Source of the DNA: Neoakkermansia glycaniphila
Lineage (GTDB): Bacteria > Verrucomicrobiota > Verrucomicrobiia > Verrucomicrobiales > Akkermansiaceae
Direction of reading: 5' to 3'
NCBI RefSeq assembly: GCF_001683795.1
Contig: NZ_LIGX01000018.1
Location: 1 to 64,000, forward strand
DNA: 64,000 nucleotides
The position numbers were made by a program, and so were the translations under genes. A model generated the notes under the pieces. It searched no databases, was not told the DNA's origin, and saw nothing but the letters and a program-made list of their open reading frames with translations. How positions within the stretch are numbered: position 1 is the first letter of the stretch; the number at the start of each line of letters is the position of its first letter. Of the stretch, positions 1 to 7,836 are shown piece by piece.

Positions 1-1391
1 CGGCTTGTTTCCTGCCAGATGCCGTCGATCAGTTTGTAGATCTGCCGTGTGCTGGAGGTAGGCGTTGTGTCCCCGCTCGTCATGCGGCGGGTCGTCAGGT
101 GTTCCCATGTGCCGTCGGACTGGATGGTGCGGACGTTGGAGTAGCGGATGCGCCGGTCGCCTTCGCCCGTCGGCATGTCGATGACGGTTTCGTCGGCTGC
201 GAGATAGCGGTCGACGCGGGTGACGGGTGAGCCGGGGCGAACGGCGGTCATCGCGAGATGGCGGTAGGTTTTGCCTTCCTGTGTGGCGTTGTTTTCCTCC
301 AGAGTCCATGTTTTGCCCGGCATGCCGGTGGTGGCGTACCAGTCGCCGGAAGGCGTGACCTGGTTTTTCGGGTACCATTCGAGGACGATGCGCGAGGATG
401 CGGCTGTGCCGTTCCCGGCAGGGATTTCCGTTTCACGGATGTTCAGCAGGCCGTCGAGGTGGTGCCAGATGCCGCTGATGAGGCCGAAGTCTTTTTTGAG
501 GCGCATTTTGCTGCCGTAGGCGGCCAGGTCGACGACGACGCGGTCGGCCGTGACCAGTTGAACAGGTTTGCCGATCTCAGTCGCTGTGGGGACGTTGAAG
601 CGGATGGAGGCTCCGTCTGCCGTGGTGAAGTCCGCATAGACGGGTGTGCCTGTTTTGCAGGGGGTCTTGTCTGCATTGAGGATTTGGACGAGGGAGGAGT
701 ACTGGCGGGTGTCTCCGACGCGTTCCGCCGTGTCCTTGCCGCCGGCATATTGGTAATGCAGCGTTTTGCCTGAAGGTTTGACGACGGTGATGATTTTCGA
801 GTAGGGGTCGTGCTGGATGCTCCATTCGGTGACGTGCTGGAAGACGAAGCCGAGCCGGTAGATCAGTGGCATATCCGGGTCGTGCCAGCTGGTGGAATGG
901 GGGTTGAGATCCAGAATCTGGAAGGTGGCCGGGCACCAGCCGGCGATGTCCGGTTCGATGCCGAAGACGATGTTCATGGCGACGTCCTGCGTGCTGCCGA
1001 GGTGGTTTTCGGTGAAGAAGGATTCGCTGGCGACGTTGTCTTTGCCGCAGGCGCAGGTGCAGGCGCAGGTGTTGCAGAACTGGTCGTTTTCCGTGTCGGG
1101 CTTGTCGTTGTCGTCACTGGAGGAGTCGTCCCAGTCGCTGGACGAGGAGTCGTCATCGCTGGAGGAAGAATCGTCCCAGTCGCTGGATGACGAGTCGTCG
1201 CTGCTGGAGGAGGAGTCACTGTCCGAGGACGAGCTGTCGGCAGCATGTTCGGTCAAGGCGAATGCCGCGGTATTCGCGTCGCCGGGAATAAAGGGAGCCC
1301 AGCCTTCGGGCAGGTAGCCGTTCATGGCGAGGTCGGCTTCGGATTCGACGAAGTCAGGGGAAGGATGGAGGGGGGATTGTTGTGAAGACAT
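1..1391 (-). CDS. Large RHS-like surface protein, N-terminal 463 residues (runs off the left edge)
   Basis: The frame is open from the ATG at 1391 to the window edge, so the C-terminus is missing. A short N-terminal region is followed by a low-complexity Ser/Asp linker (residues about 51-97, with inserted DWDD units) and a tight cysteine cluster CNTCACTCAC (about 106-115). After that come beta-rich stretches such as VVKPSGKTLHYQYAGG, which resemble the region before YD repeats in verrucomicrobial RHS proteins. No YD repeat is in view yet, so the RHS call is an inference. There is no classical signal peptide. It lies downstream of the fibre-like and small partner genes on the same strand, with a 229 bp gap. 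It could also be another kind of cell-wall or phage-tail-associated giant. Confidence 0.55.
   Translation of the reverse strand, partial: MSSQQSPLHPSPDFVESEADLAMNGYLPEGWAPFIPGDANTAAFALTEHAADSSSSDSDSSSSSDDSSSSDWDDSSSSDDDSSSSDWDDSSSDDNDKPDTENDQFCNTCACTCACGKDNVASESFFTENHLGSTQDVAMNIVFGIEPDIAGWCPATFQILDLNPHSTSWHDPDMPLIYRLGFVFQHVTEWSIQHDPYSKIITVVKPSGKTLHYQYAGGKDTAERVGDTRQYSSLVQILNADKTPCKTGTPVYADFTTADGASIRFNVPTATEIGKPVQLVTADRVVVDLAAYGSKMRLKKDFGLISGIWHHLDGLLNIRETEIPAGNGTAASSRIVLEWYPKNQVTPSGDWYATTGMPGKTWTLEENNATQEGKTYRHLAMTAVRPGSPVTRVDRYLAADETVIDMPTGEGDRRIRYSNVRTIQSDGTWEHLTTRRMTSGDTTPTSSTRQIYKLIDGIWQETS
1116..1232. repeat. Imperfect tandem repeats encoding the Ser/Asp linker
   Basis: Repeats of the type gtcgtcccagtcgctgga recur with small changes. 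On the minus strand they encode SSSSDWDD-like units of the linker in the RHS-like protein. Such tracts can expand or contract in frame and change linker length. Confidence 0.7.
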
Positions 1392-1620
1392 GTTGTGTAT
1401 GTGTGTTGAGGTTTTGTTGCCGGGGCGCCTGCCGGGAGAAGCGATGTCTTCTACCCTGTAAAGCAGGCGACGTAGGCTTTTTTGTCTATTTTTCTTGTTT
1501 TTTAATCGAAAAATGTGTGTTTTATGGGTTTTTCCGGGTAATATCACGTTACAAGGCCTTGACCTCGTGCAGAAATACCACCCGCAAAGATGGGGGTGAT
1601 TATGTGGAATGAATGCTGTG
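1392..1620. other. Intergenic gap, AT-rich, probable promoter region of the RHS-like gene
   Basis: These 229 bp lie between the 139-residue gene and the RHS-like gene on the minus strand. The section 1480-1560 is AT-rich compared with its surroundings and could hold a promoter. No convincing -35/-10 pair or ORF was found. Confidence 0.3.
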
Positions 1621-2040
1621 TTAATGAGTGTCAACCATCCAGAATGCCGGAGCCGTCAACGTGTCGAAGAAGGCGAGCATTTCGGCTGTGTCCAGGCATT
1701 GTGTGATGGGCGGTGCCGTAGTGCCGTCCGCTACCCAGATACGGTCAATGGAGCAGCGAAGCTGCATGTGCTGTGCTGCGATTTCTTCATCCGGCAGTTG
1801 CAAGATGATTTCCTCTTTTTCGGCGGTGATATGCATGGCTGTCCAGCCATCCGGTGTTGGATCCAGTGTTCGGAAGTATTGGACGGCTTGCCGCCAGATG
1901 GCGAACAGTTCGGACGGCAGGTTGTGTGCCTCGATCGTGCGCGGTTGCAGGATGCGTTGTTCGTACGGTACGCCGACGGCGGTGATGACGGATGCATCCC
2001 AGTCGGATGGATTACATGTGATTTGCAGTTGTGGGTTCAT
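1621..2040 (-). CDS. Small fibre-partner protein of unknown function (139 aa)
   Basis: Family not recognised. The protein begins MNPQLQITC and ends with a FDTLTAPAFW motif. Both are shared with the 151-residue protein at 50773-51228, which begins MNPQLQITC and ends FEVLTSPAFW. Its start overlaps the stop of the upstream fibre-like gene by four bases (ATGA), so the two are translationally coupled. No signal peptide or membrane segment is seen. Because the same pair recurs in the phage-derived cassette 47 kb away, it may be a fibre chaperone, adaptor or accessory tail protein. That role is inference from context only. Confidence 0.75.
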   Translation of the reverse strand: MNPQLQITCNPSDWDASVITAVGVPYEQRILQPRTIEAHNLPSELFAIWRQAVQYFRTLDPTPDGWTAMHITAEKEEIILQLPDEEIAAQHMQLRCSIDRIWVADGTTAPPITQCLDTAEMLAFFDTLTAPAFWMVDTH

Positions 2041-4076
2041 GATTGTGCGGGTTGGTTAATGGTAATGATGTAAATGGTGGATGTTTTGTCCGAACTATAA
2101 AAGGCTACTTGTATCGTAAGCGCCGCCCCCGTGGCGTTGGGTTGGACAACGATTGTGGCGGTGGTGGCGGATCCGGTCAGCGCCGAAAGATTGATGGTAG
2201 CGGCAGCCGACGAGATGGCGGTTTGCCAGTTGATAGCAGCATCCGTCCAAAGTGTGGATGTGCTGATGCTGCTGGTAGAGCAGGCCATAACGGCAGTAAT
2301 GCTGCCACCCGCCGCAGGAAGAGAAATGGTGCAACCGTAAAGCAGCCCCTCATCGATGACGTCTCCCGGGGCGTCTATGGATGTACATCGGATGGAGGGG
2401 CGAGAGATGCGGAGCGTTCCACCCATGAGTCCGTTGTAGCCCTGTACCTGATTGGGGAGAGGAGGACTCTGATAATATTCCGTGATAGAGCTTGTCACAA
2501 TACCACCGTTGAATTTCATGGCAGGATACAATGCCAGAGTTCCGAGGCTGACATAGGAACGGCGAGACTTGTTGACAAACTTTGTATTCTCATAACACGC
2601 GCAGTAATGACCGATACGATACCATTCTCCCGACTTTGCTAGAACCATGAGATAGCCATGGAAGCCTGCCCACCAGTCGAGCGACTTGTGGTAGTTGATG
2701 CACGCTATTCCTCTTACATTCAGAACATTGATAGGAAGGTGGATACGGGTGTAGTAGCTACTGCGAGCAGCTCCTCCGGCCGCGCTGTGGAACTGCCAGT
2801 GGGCAGCAACGTGCAGGCCGCAGATGACCTCCAGTCCTACCTCGGGGCGCGAGGCGAGAACAGAGGCAGTATCGCCACGCTCCGTGATATGGATGTACCA
2901 TGAAGATGTGTTGGGGCCGCCGACGTATTGGTAACCACCAAGCATCAGCCCCCAGCTGGCGAAGCCGTTGTATGCTTCGCGCTCTGCCCATCGGTAGATA
3001 AGCAAGTCTGTGCCAGCATCATCTCCGGGCCGTACGGGGCGATAGGCGCGGTTGGCGCATGACTGGTATGTAAGCAGCATAGGCACCCATGATCCATCTA
3101 TTGTGCGCAGGTACGGAGATATCCCCCCATACTGCGCCGGGATGGCCGACTGGGCAGCGATGTTGGTAGAGGTCAATGTGGTTGTTCCGTTCAGGACGAC
3201 ATTGTTGTTGAAAGTCTGCACTCCGGACCATATATTGGCCTGGGATTTGCGAACGAAATCCGCCTGCGTCACCGCAACGTAATTGTCAATGGATGTTTTG
3301 CCGGTAGCAACCGCATTGTTGATAGTTCCCGTGCCCGTGGTCACGGCTGTAGCGATGTCCTGAGTTCCTTTGTTTGCGGCAGCGACCAGCACCTGTTTCT
3401 CTACGAGAGTATAGTTGTCAAGATCCTGTTTGGATGCCTGGACGATGTTGGCAGATTCGACGGTGACGGTCGTGACGGCGGTTTCTGCCGCACTCGTGGC
3501 TCCTTGCGTGATAGATTCCAGCGAGGTTGCCGTAGCGGTTGCAATGTCGTTTTTGGCGATTCCGGTCGCTTGGGCAATTTCGATGCGCGCTTCGGGGATG
3601 AGGTTGGAGATGGTTTCCTGCAAACCTTCCGTTTTGCGGGCGACGGCTTCGATCTCCTCCCATGCGGCGGCGGTCGTTTCCGAGTCGATCTGCACGGTGA
3701 CGGTCACGCCGGAAAGGTCGTCTTTCAAGGCGACGGTGATTTGTTCGACCGCCGTGTTGTCCAGCGTGTCGGGGCCGATGAGTTCCGAGACGTCGCAGTT
3801 GCCCTGAAGGAAGAGGTAGTCGGTACCGGATGTGTTGTGTTTGAGGTGGAGGTTGTAGGGATGACTGCCGGGGTAAAGCGGCGGGATGGTTAAGAGGATG
3901 CCGGAAGCATCCGCTCCCGTGGCGGAGACGGGGACGGTTTCTCCGTCCTGCAGGATGCTGCCGTAGACCGTGTAGTCGGACAGAGCCGCAGGCGCGCCGT
4001 ATGATTGCACGAGGCGCAGTGTCATGTGGTGAGCCTGCCCCGTCGTAACGGGGATGTGATGGGTGATAGGAGACAT
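2037..4076 (-). CDS. Phage tail-fibre / baseplate-like protein (679 aa)
   Basis: The N-terminal ~100 residues form a beta-rich domain resembling the N-terminal domain of phage upper-baseplate proteins (BppU type). This is a judgement from pattern, not a search. Residues about 130-290 are Ala/Thr-rich and look like a coiled-coil or trimeric shaft. The sequence RKSQANIWSGVQTFN (about 285) is almost identical to RKSQANIWSGVNTFN in the fibre protein at 51367-53700. The C-terminal half (about 330-679) is Gly/Ser/Tyr-rich and divergent, as expected for a receptor-binding tip. No signal peptide. The gene heads a minus-strand run with the 139-residue gene (4-base overlap) and then the RHS-like gene. 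Confidence 0.7.
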   Translation of the reverse strand: MSPITHHIPVTTGQAHHMTLRLVQSYGAPAALSDYTVYGSILQDGETVPVSATGADASGILLTIPPLYPGSHPYNLHLKHNTSGTDYLFLQGNCDVSELIGPDTLDNTAVEQITVALKDDLSGVTVTVQIDSETTAAAWEEIEAVARKTEGLQETISNLIPEARIEIAQATGIAKNDIATATATSLESITQGATSAAETAVTTVTVESANIVQASKQDLDNYTLVEKQVLVAAANKGTQDIATAVTTGTGTINNAVATGKTSIDNYVAVTQADFVRKSQANIWSGVQTFNNNVVLNGTTTLTSTNIAAQSAIPAQYGGISPYLRTIDGSWVPMLLTYQSCANRAYRPVRPGDDAGTDLLIYRWAEREAYNGFASWGLMLGGYQYVGGPNTSSWYIHITERGDTASVLASRPEVGLEVICGLHVAAHWQFHSAAGGAARSSYYTRIHLPINVLNVRGIACINYHKSLDWWAGFHGYLMVLAKSGEWYRIGHYCACYENTKFVNKSRRSYVSLGTLALYPAMKFNGGIVTSSITEYYQSPPLPNQVQGYNGLMGGTLRISRPSIRCTSIDAPGDVIDEGLLYGCTISLPAAGGSITAVMACSTSSISTSTLWTDAAINWQTAISSAAATINLSALTGSATTATIVVQPNATGAALTIQVAFYSSDKTSTIYIITINQPAQS

Positions 4077-4379
4077 TGTAAAATCAGGTTGAATTTTATG
4101 ATTGTATTATTTTCAATAAGCGATGACGACGGTCTGAAATATGATCTGTAATGTTGGGCAAACTAAATGCCCTGTTCACGATCGTCCGACACCGCTTTTC
4201 TTATCACAAATATTTTCCCTTCCTGCAACTCCCTGCGCTGGGGCTAAATCCTCCCTTTTGGCATGCTGTCGTCTTTTACCCTCTACCAAACAACCGGATA
4301 AAGTAACTCATCTCTCCATTCTTCAAAACCCCGATTCGCAATGAACAGGTACTTGGATACGAGAATTCGTACAAAAGGA
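4077..4379. other. Intergenic gap upstream of the fibre-like gene
   Basis: The part next to the fibre-like gene (4080-4140) is AT-rich and probably contains its promoter, but no clear -35/-10 pair can be assigned. The rest shows no supported gene. A 67-codon plus-strand ORF at 4141-4344 has no recognisable features. Confidence 0.4.
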
Positions 4380-4412
4380 AAGGCCTCACAAATCATTGAT
4401 TCATGAGGCCTT
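4380..4412 (-). terminator. Hairpin terminator of the tRNA-Leu gene
   Basis: A perfect 9-bp inverted repeat (aaggcctca at 4380-4388, tgaggcctt at 4404-4412) lies just downstream of the tRNA. On the minus strand it is followed by a pyrimidine-rich stretch (TCCTTTTG). Confidence 0.7.
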
Positions 4413-4417
4413 ATGTT

Positions 4418-4502
<85 letters not shown>

Positions 4503-4669
4503 AGATGTTGTGCATTGGCTGCGGGCGGAGTTTAGCCCAACGCCGCATGTATCGCAAGCTTTTTTTTCAAAAAGCCGTCTTTTTTTTCATGCATCCATTC
4601 CGGGCGGTCAAGACACGGAAATCCGCCTTTTCGATTGCATCCCTTCATGCCAAGGTGTAAGCTGAGGGT

Positions 4670-5548
4670 GTGAAGAATTTCTGGGACCGGATCGATGGCG
4701 TGTACACCATCAATATGGATTACCGCCCCGACAGATGGGATCAACTTGTGAAGGAAACTTCCGGCATGATTCCCGAGGGGAAGCTGCGCCGCGTTTCCGG
4801 TGTGGTGGGGGTCGACCTGCCCGGCTATGGCGAAGCCCCATGGTTTACCGCTCGTACCGGAGAACGGTCCACCAAGTGGGCAGGAGTCGGCGGTTGCACG
4901 CTTTCCCACCGAAAGGCGATCGAGTCGGCCAAGCAGGACGGTTGCTCCTACGCTCTGATTCTCGAGGACGACGCTGCCTTCCATGCAGACGACGGCGCGT
5001 CGAATCTGCTCGCCCGTTTTCTGGAGCATGATCCGGGAGGCTGGGGGCTGTTGTATGCCGGGTTCCATGGCATGCCTCCATTCGGCAGTTTGCAGGATAG
5101 AGAGGGAGGGTACGAGCTTTGGAAGCTGCCCGGAGTGATCGCCGCCCATGCCTATGTCGTTTCCAGCCAGTCATGGGATTCCCTGCTCGCTCATCTGCCG
5201 ACGGAGAGGACGATTTGGCCTTGGCTGGCACGCTTCCGCGCGATCGACAATTATTACCGCGACCACTTAAGCCACGATACGGGACTGTCTGTTTACGGCC
5301 TGGCTCCTTCGTGGATTTACCAGCGACCTTCGTGGTCCGACCTCGGGCAGGAACAGGTGGATTACACCTGCCTGTGCCATGCCGGCGAGAAGCCTCGCTC
5401 CATCCGCAGTCTCGGCGGCCTGCTGTGCCGCATGACCGCCCCCCTGCACCGCATGAAGATCGAGCTGAATTCCTTCCGCACATTGCGCCGGGCACGCCAG
5501 CATGGTTTTCCGGGAAACAGGAAGAGCAAGGACGCTCCCGAAGATTGA
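4670..5548 (+). CDS. Family 25 glycosyltransferase (LPS/surface glycan)
   Basis: The 292-residue protein matches the GT25 family (LPS beta-1,4-galactosyltransferase type). Visible motifs are VYTINMDYRPDRW near residue 11, GGCTLSHRKAI near 74, and the acidic cluster LILEDDAAF near 96, which would coordinate the nucleotide-sugar metal. It is probably cytoplasmic or peripheral at the inner membrane, adding a sugar to a surface glycan. The chosen start is GTG. A TTGCAT box at 4635-4640 and a weak -10 ending 7-9 bases before the GTG suggest a leaderless transcript. It stands alone between the tRNA and a minus-strand operon. Confidence 0.8.
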   Translation: MKNFWDRIDGVYTINMDYRPDRWDQLVKETSGMIPEGKLRRVSGVVGVDLPGYGEAPWFTARTGERSTKWAGVGGCTLSHRKAIESAKQDGCSYALILEDDAAFHADDGASNLLARFLEHDPGGWGLLYAGFHGMPPFGSLQDREGGYELWKLPGVIAAHAYVVSSQSWDSLLAHLPTERTIWPWLARFRAIDNYYRDHLSHDTGLSVYGLAPSWIYQRPSWSDLGQEQVDYTCLCHAGEKPRSIRSLGGLLCRMTAPLHRMKIELNSFRTLRRARQHGFPGNRKSKDAPED

Positions 5549-5636
5549 ATCCGACCGTGCAGGCAGGCCCCGCACCTTCCCGGACAGGCTCTTCCGCCCC
5601 TGTCCGACCTTGACCTTCTTCACGTCCGCTCCCGGT

Positions 5637-6839
5637 TCAATAGAGCCCCTTGGAGGCGTTCCACAGGCGGTGGACAGTCAGAATATCCGGCAGTGTGACA
5701 GGGCGTACGACGCGGAAGCCGATCATGCCTCCGTTGGTGAGGTACCACAGGCTTTTGGGGTTCTGCGGGTCCTGCATGTTCCATTCGGCGCGGCTGCGGC
5801 GGCGTGCCGCGCTGCGGAGCCTGTCCGGATCGTCTTCCCACGAGCCTCCTCGGACGACATGCCCCGGTTTGCCGGGTTCCAGCACGAGAGGTGATTGCAG
5901 GGTTTTGTCCGCTTCGCCTGAGTAGGCGTCGTCACGGTAAGTGTCCAGCACCCATTCCGCCACGTTGCCGTGCATGTCGTAGATGCCCCAGGCATTCGGC
6001 TTTTTCGTCGCTGCCTTCTGGTAGCGGTCGTTCGAGTTGTTCCAGTACCAGCCGTATTCCTCAAGTTTCTCTTCGCCGTCGCCATAGCAGTAGGCGGCAT
6101 CGCTTCCGGCGCGGCATGCGTATTCCCATTCTGCTTCGGTCGGCAGGCGGTAGTAGTGCCCTGTCTGCGCGCTGAGCCATTCGCAGAATTTCGAGGCGGC
6201 GTAGTGGGACATGGCGATGGCGGGCATGCCGTTTTCATAGCCGTTCCCCATGCCGAGGTTCATGGATGCGTAGGGAGCCGTCGGCTGGGCCACCAGATCC
6301 CATAGTTCATCATCCGGGCGTTCTTCGAGCAGCTTGCCGTCTTTGGCTCGCGGCCTTCCGTTCTGCATGAAAGCGGTGTAGATTTCCCACGGTATTTCGA
6401 TTTCGGATATCCAGTAGGCAGGCAGAGCCACTTTTCGCCGGGGACCTTCGTTTTTTTCCCGAAGGGGTTCCGTGTCGGGGCTGCCCATCGTGAATTCTCC
6501 CGCAGGTACCGGCACCATGCGAAGCGTACCGCCGATGGACGGGATTTGCTCGGCATAGGGCTGCAAGGCGGTGTCGCCCGCATTTTTTTCGAGTTCGGCG
6601 TAGATTTGCCGAGTCGTTTCAAAGAGTTCCGGCGAGGGCAAATCATCCGGCAAAACAATGGCCGCTACCGGCTGCCGCGGTTGCATGCGCGCGGCTGCGG
6701 CGGCCTGTTCTTCCGCCCACAGCCGGGAATCCATAATGCGACGCGCTTCGTCGTCCGCTTCGTGCGGAGCGTCGCAAGCGGCAAAGCAGAGCACGGGCAG
6801 AATGGCGGCAAGGGCGCATGCCCTCCATGTATGTTCCAT
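5637..6839 (-). CDS. FGE-sulfatase-fold lipoprotein, probably not catalytic
   Basis: The 400-residue protein has a lipoprotein signal (VLCFAAC, Cys about 21). From about residue 105 it carries a formylglycine-generating-enzyme (SUMF1-type) domain with the typical stretches FTMGSPDTEP, LPTEAEWEYACRAG, MHGNVAEWVLD and VVRGGSWEDDP. In true FGEs, two Cys in the segment after RGGSW do the chemistry. Here that segment (RLRSAARRRSRAEW) and the whole C-terminus have none. It is therefore more likely a carbohydrate- or ligand-binding member of the superfamily at the outer membrane than an activator of the sulfatase at 44982-46565. The start lies 20 bp downstream of fabG on the same strand. Confidence 0.8.
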   Translation of the reverse strand: MEHTWRACALAAILPVLCFAACDAPHEADDEARRIMDSRLWAEEQAAAAARMQPRQPVAAIVLPDDLPSPELFETTRQIYAELEKNAGDTALQPYAEQIPSIGGTLRMVPVPAGEFTMGSPDTEPLREKNEGPRRKVALPAYWISEIEIPWEIYTAFMQNGRPRAKDGKLLEERPDDELWDLVAQPTAPYASMNLGMGNGYENGMPAIAMSHYAASKFCEWLSAQTGHYYRLPTEAEWEYACRAGSDAAYCYGDGEEKLEEYGWYWNNSNDRYQKAATKKPNAWGIYDMHGNVAEWVLDTYRDDAYSGEADKTLQSPLVLEPGKPGHVVRGGSWEDDPDRLRSAARRRSRAEWNMQDPQNPKSLWYLTNGGMIGFRVVRPVTLPDILTVHRLWNASKGLY

Positions 6840-6859
6840 AGCCCGTGCTCCGGTAAGGG

Positions 6860-7603
6860 TTACATGGACATGCCGCCGTCGCAGGTGATGACCTGCCCGG
6901 TGATGTAGCGGGCTTCGTCCGATGCGAGGAAGGCAGTCAACGCGGCGATATCCTGCACTTCACCCATGCTGCCGAGGGGGATCTTGCTCAGGATGGCTTC
7001 CTTGGCCTTTTCGGGAATGGCGTCCGTCATTTCCGTGGCGATGAAGCCGGGAGCAATGGCATTGCAGGTGACCTTGCGGGAGGCCAGTTCGAGTGCGACG
7101 GATTTCGTGAAGCCGATGATGCCCGCTTTCGAGGCGGCATAGTTGGCCTGCCCCATATTACCGGTGAGGCCGACGACGGAGCTCATGTTGATGATGCGGC
7201 CCGCAGGGGATTTCATCAGTACGCGCTGGAGAGCTTTGACGAAGTTGAATGCGCTCTTCAGGTTCGTATCCATCACGGCGTCCCAGTCTTCCTCTTTCAT
7301 GCGGAGCAGCAGCGTATCGCGGGTGATACCTGCATTATTCACCAGAATGTCGATGGTGGGGAAACGTTCCGAGATTTCCGCCACGGCGACCTGTACGGCA
7401 GCGTAGTCGGACACGTCGCAGGGGCATGCCACGCAGGAATCGGGCACGAGCTTGTTGATCGCATCGGCTGCACCCTGGCAGCTTTCCGGGTTGCGGCTAA
7501 TCAGGATCACTTTCGCACCTTCTTCGGCGAAGCGCTGGGCGATGGCATTGCCGATACCGCGGCCGGCACCGGTGACGATAGCAGTCTTTCCTTGAAGTCT
7601 CAT
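6860..7603 (-). CDS. fabG: 3-oxoacyl-[acyl-carrier-protein] reductase
   Basis: The 247-residue protein is a classical short-chain dehydrogenase that reduces 3-oxoacyl-ACP with NADPH in fatty-acid elongation. The nucleotide motif TGAGRGIG is at residues 11-18 and NNAG sits in NNAGIT. The catalytic Ser-Tyr-Lys appear in INMSSVVGLTG and QANYAASKAG. The C-terminus ITGQVITCDGGMSM is typical of FabG. Length is normal. A promoter with its -10 box (TAAGAT on the minus strand) 9 bases from the ATG implies a leaderless or nearly leaderless transcript. The FGE-fold lipoprotein gene follows in the same direction. Confidence 0.95.
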   Translation of the reverse strand: MRLQGKTAIVTGAGRGIGNAIAQRFAEEGAKVILISRNPESCQGAADAINKLVPDSCVACPCDVSDYAAVQVAVAEISERFPTIDILVNNAGITRDTLLLRMKEEDWDAVMDTNLKSAFNFVKALQRVLMKSPAGRIINMSSVVGLTGNMGQANYAASKAGIIGFTKSVALELASRKVTCNAIAPGFIATEMTDAIPEKAKEAILSKIPLGSMGEVQDIAALTAFLASDEARYITGQVITCDGGMSM

Positions 7604-7612
7604 GGTGCGCGC

Positions 7613-7641
7613 ATCTTACCTGCTTGGCAGCACAAACACAA
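7613..7641 (-). promoter_or_regulatory. Promoter of fabG
   Basis: On the minus strand: -35 TTGTGT (7636-7641), 17-base spacer, -10 TAAGAT (7613-7618). The ATG begins 9 bases after the -10 box. Confidence 0.6.
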
Positions 7642-7801
7642 GAACAAAGCTTCCACCCGCGGGGACGGCCTTTTTTCCACCAGTGGAAAAACCAGATGAA
7701 TTAGGAAAGGCTAACATCTTGAAAACAGCTTCCCCGTAAGAACGAACATCACTTTTCTTATGGAAATTGAACATATTTTTCAAAAACCGCCCGATTTGCA
7801 C

Positions 7802-7829
7802 TTGCCAGCCCATGCAAAAAGTGTAATAC
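7802..7829 (+). promoter_or_regulatory. Promoter of the amidase lipoprotein gene
   Basis: -35 TTGCCA (7802-7807), 16-base spacer, -10 TAATAC (7824-7829). The ATG follows after only 7 bases, so the transcript should start at or next to the start codon. Confidence 0.6.
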
Positions 7830-7836
7830 TGCGCAC

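Noticed and set aside
1116..1232. Regularly spaced short repeats resembling a CRISPR array
   Set aside because: The units are contiguous, imperfect and in frame, encoding a Ser/Asp linker; there are no unique spacers.
4141..4344. 67-codon plus-strand ORF before the tRNA
   Set aside because: No domain, signal or ribosome site, and a composition unlike neighbouring genes.
4532..5149. 205-codon minus-strand ORF opposite the GT25 gene
   Set aside because: The plus strand shows all GT25 motifs and a plausible promoter; the antisense frame has none.
5637..6839. Calling the FGE-fold protein the activator of the sulfatase at 44982
   Set aside because: It lacks the catalytic cysteines and is nearly 40 kb away.
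7741..7800. Possible dif site at the strand-bias switch
   Set aside because: One half resembles a XerD arm (9 of 11 bases), but no XerC arm lies at the correct 6-base spacing.
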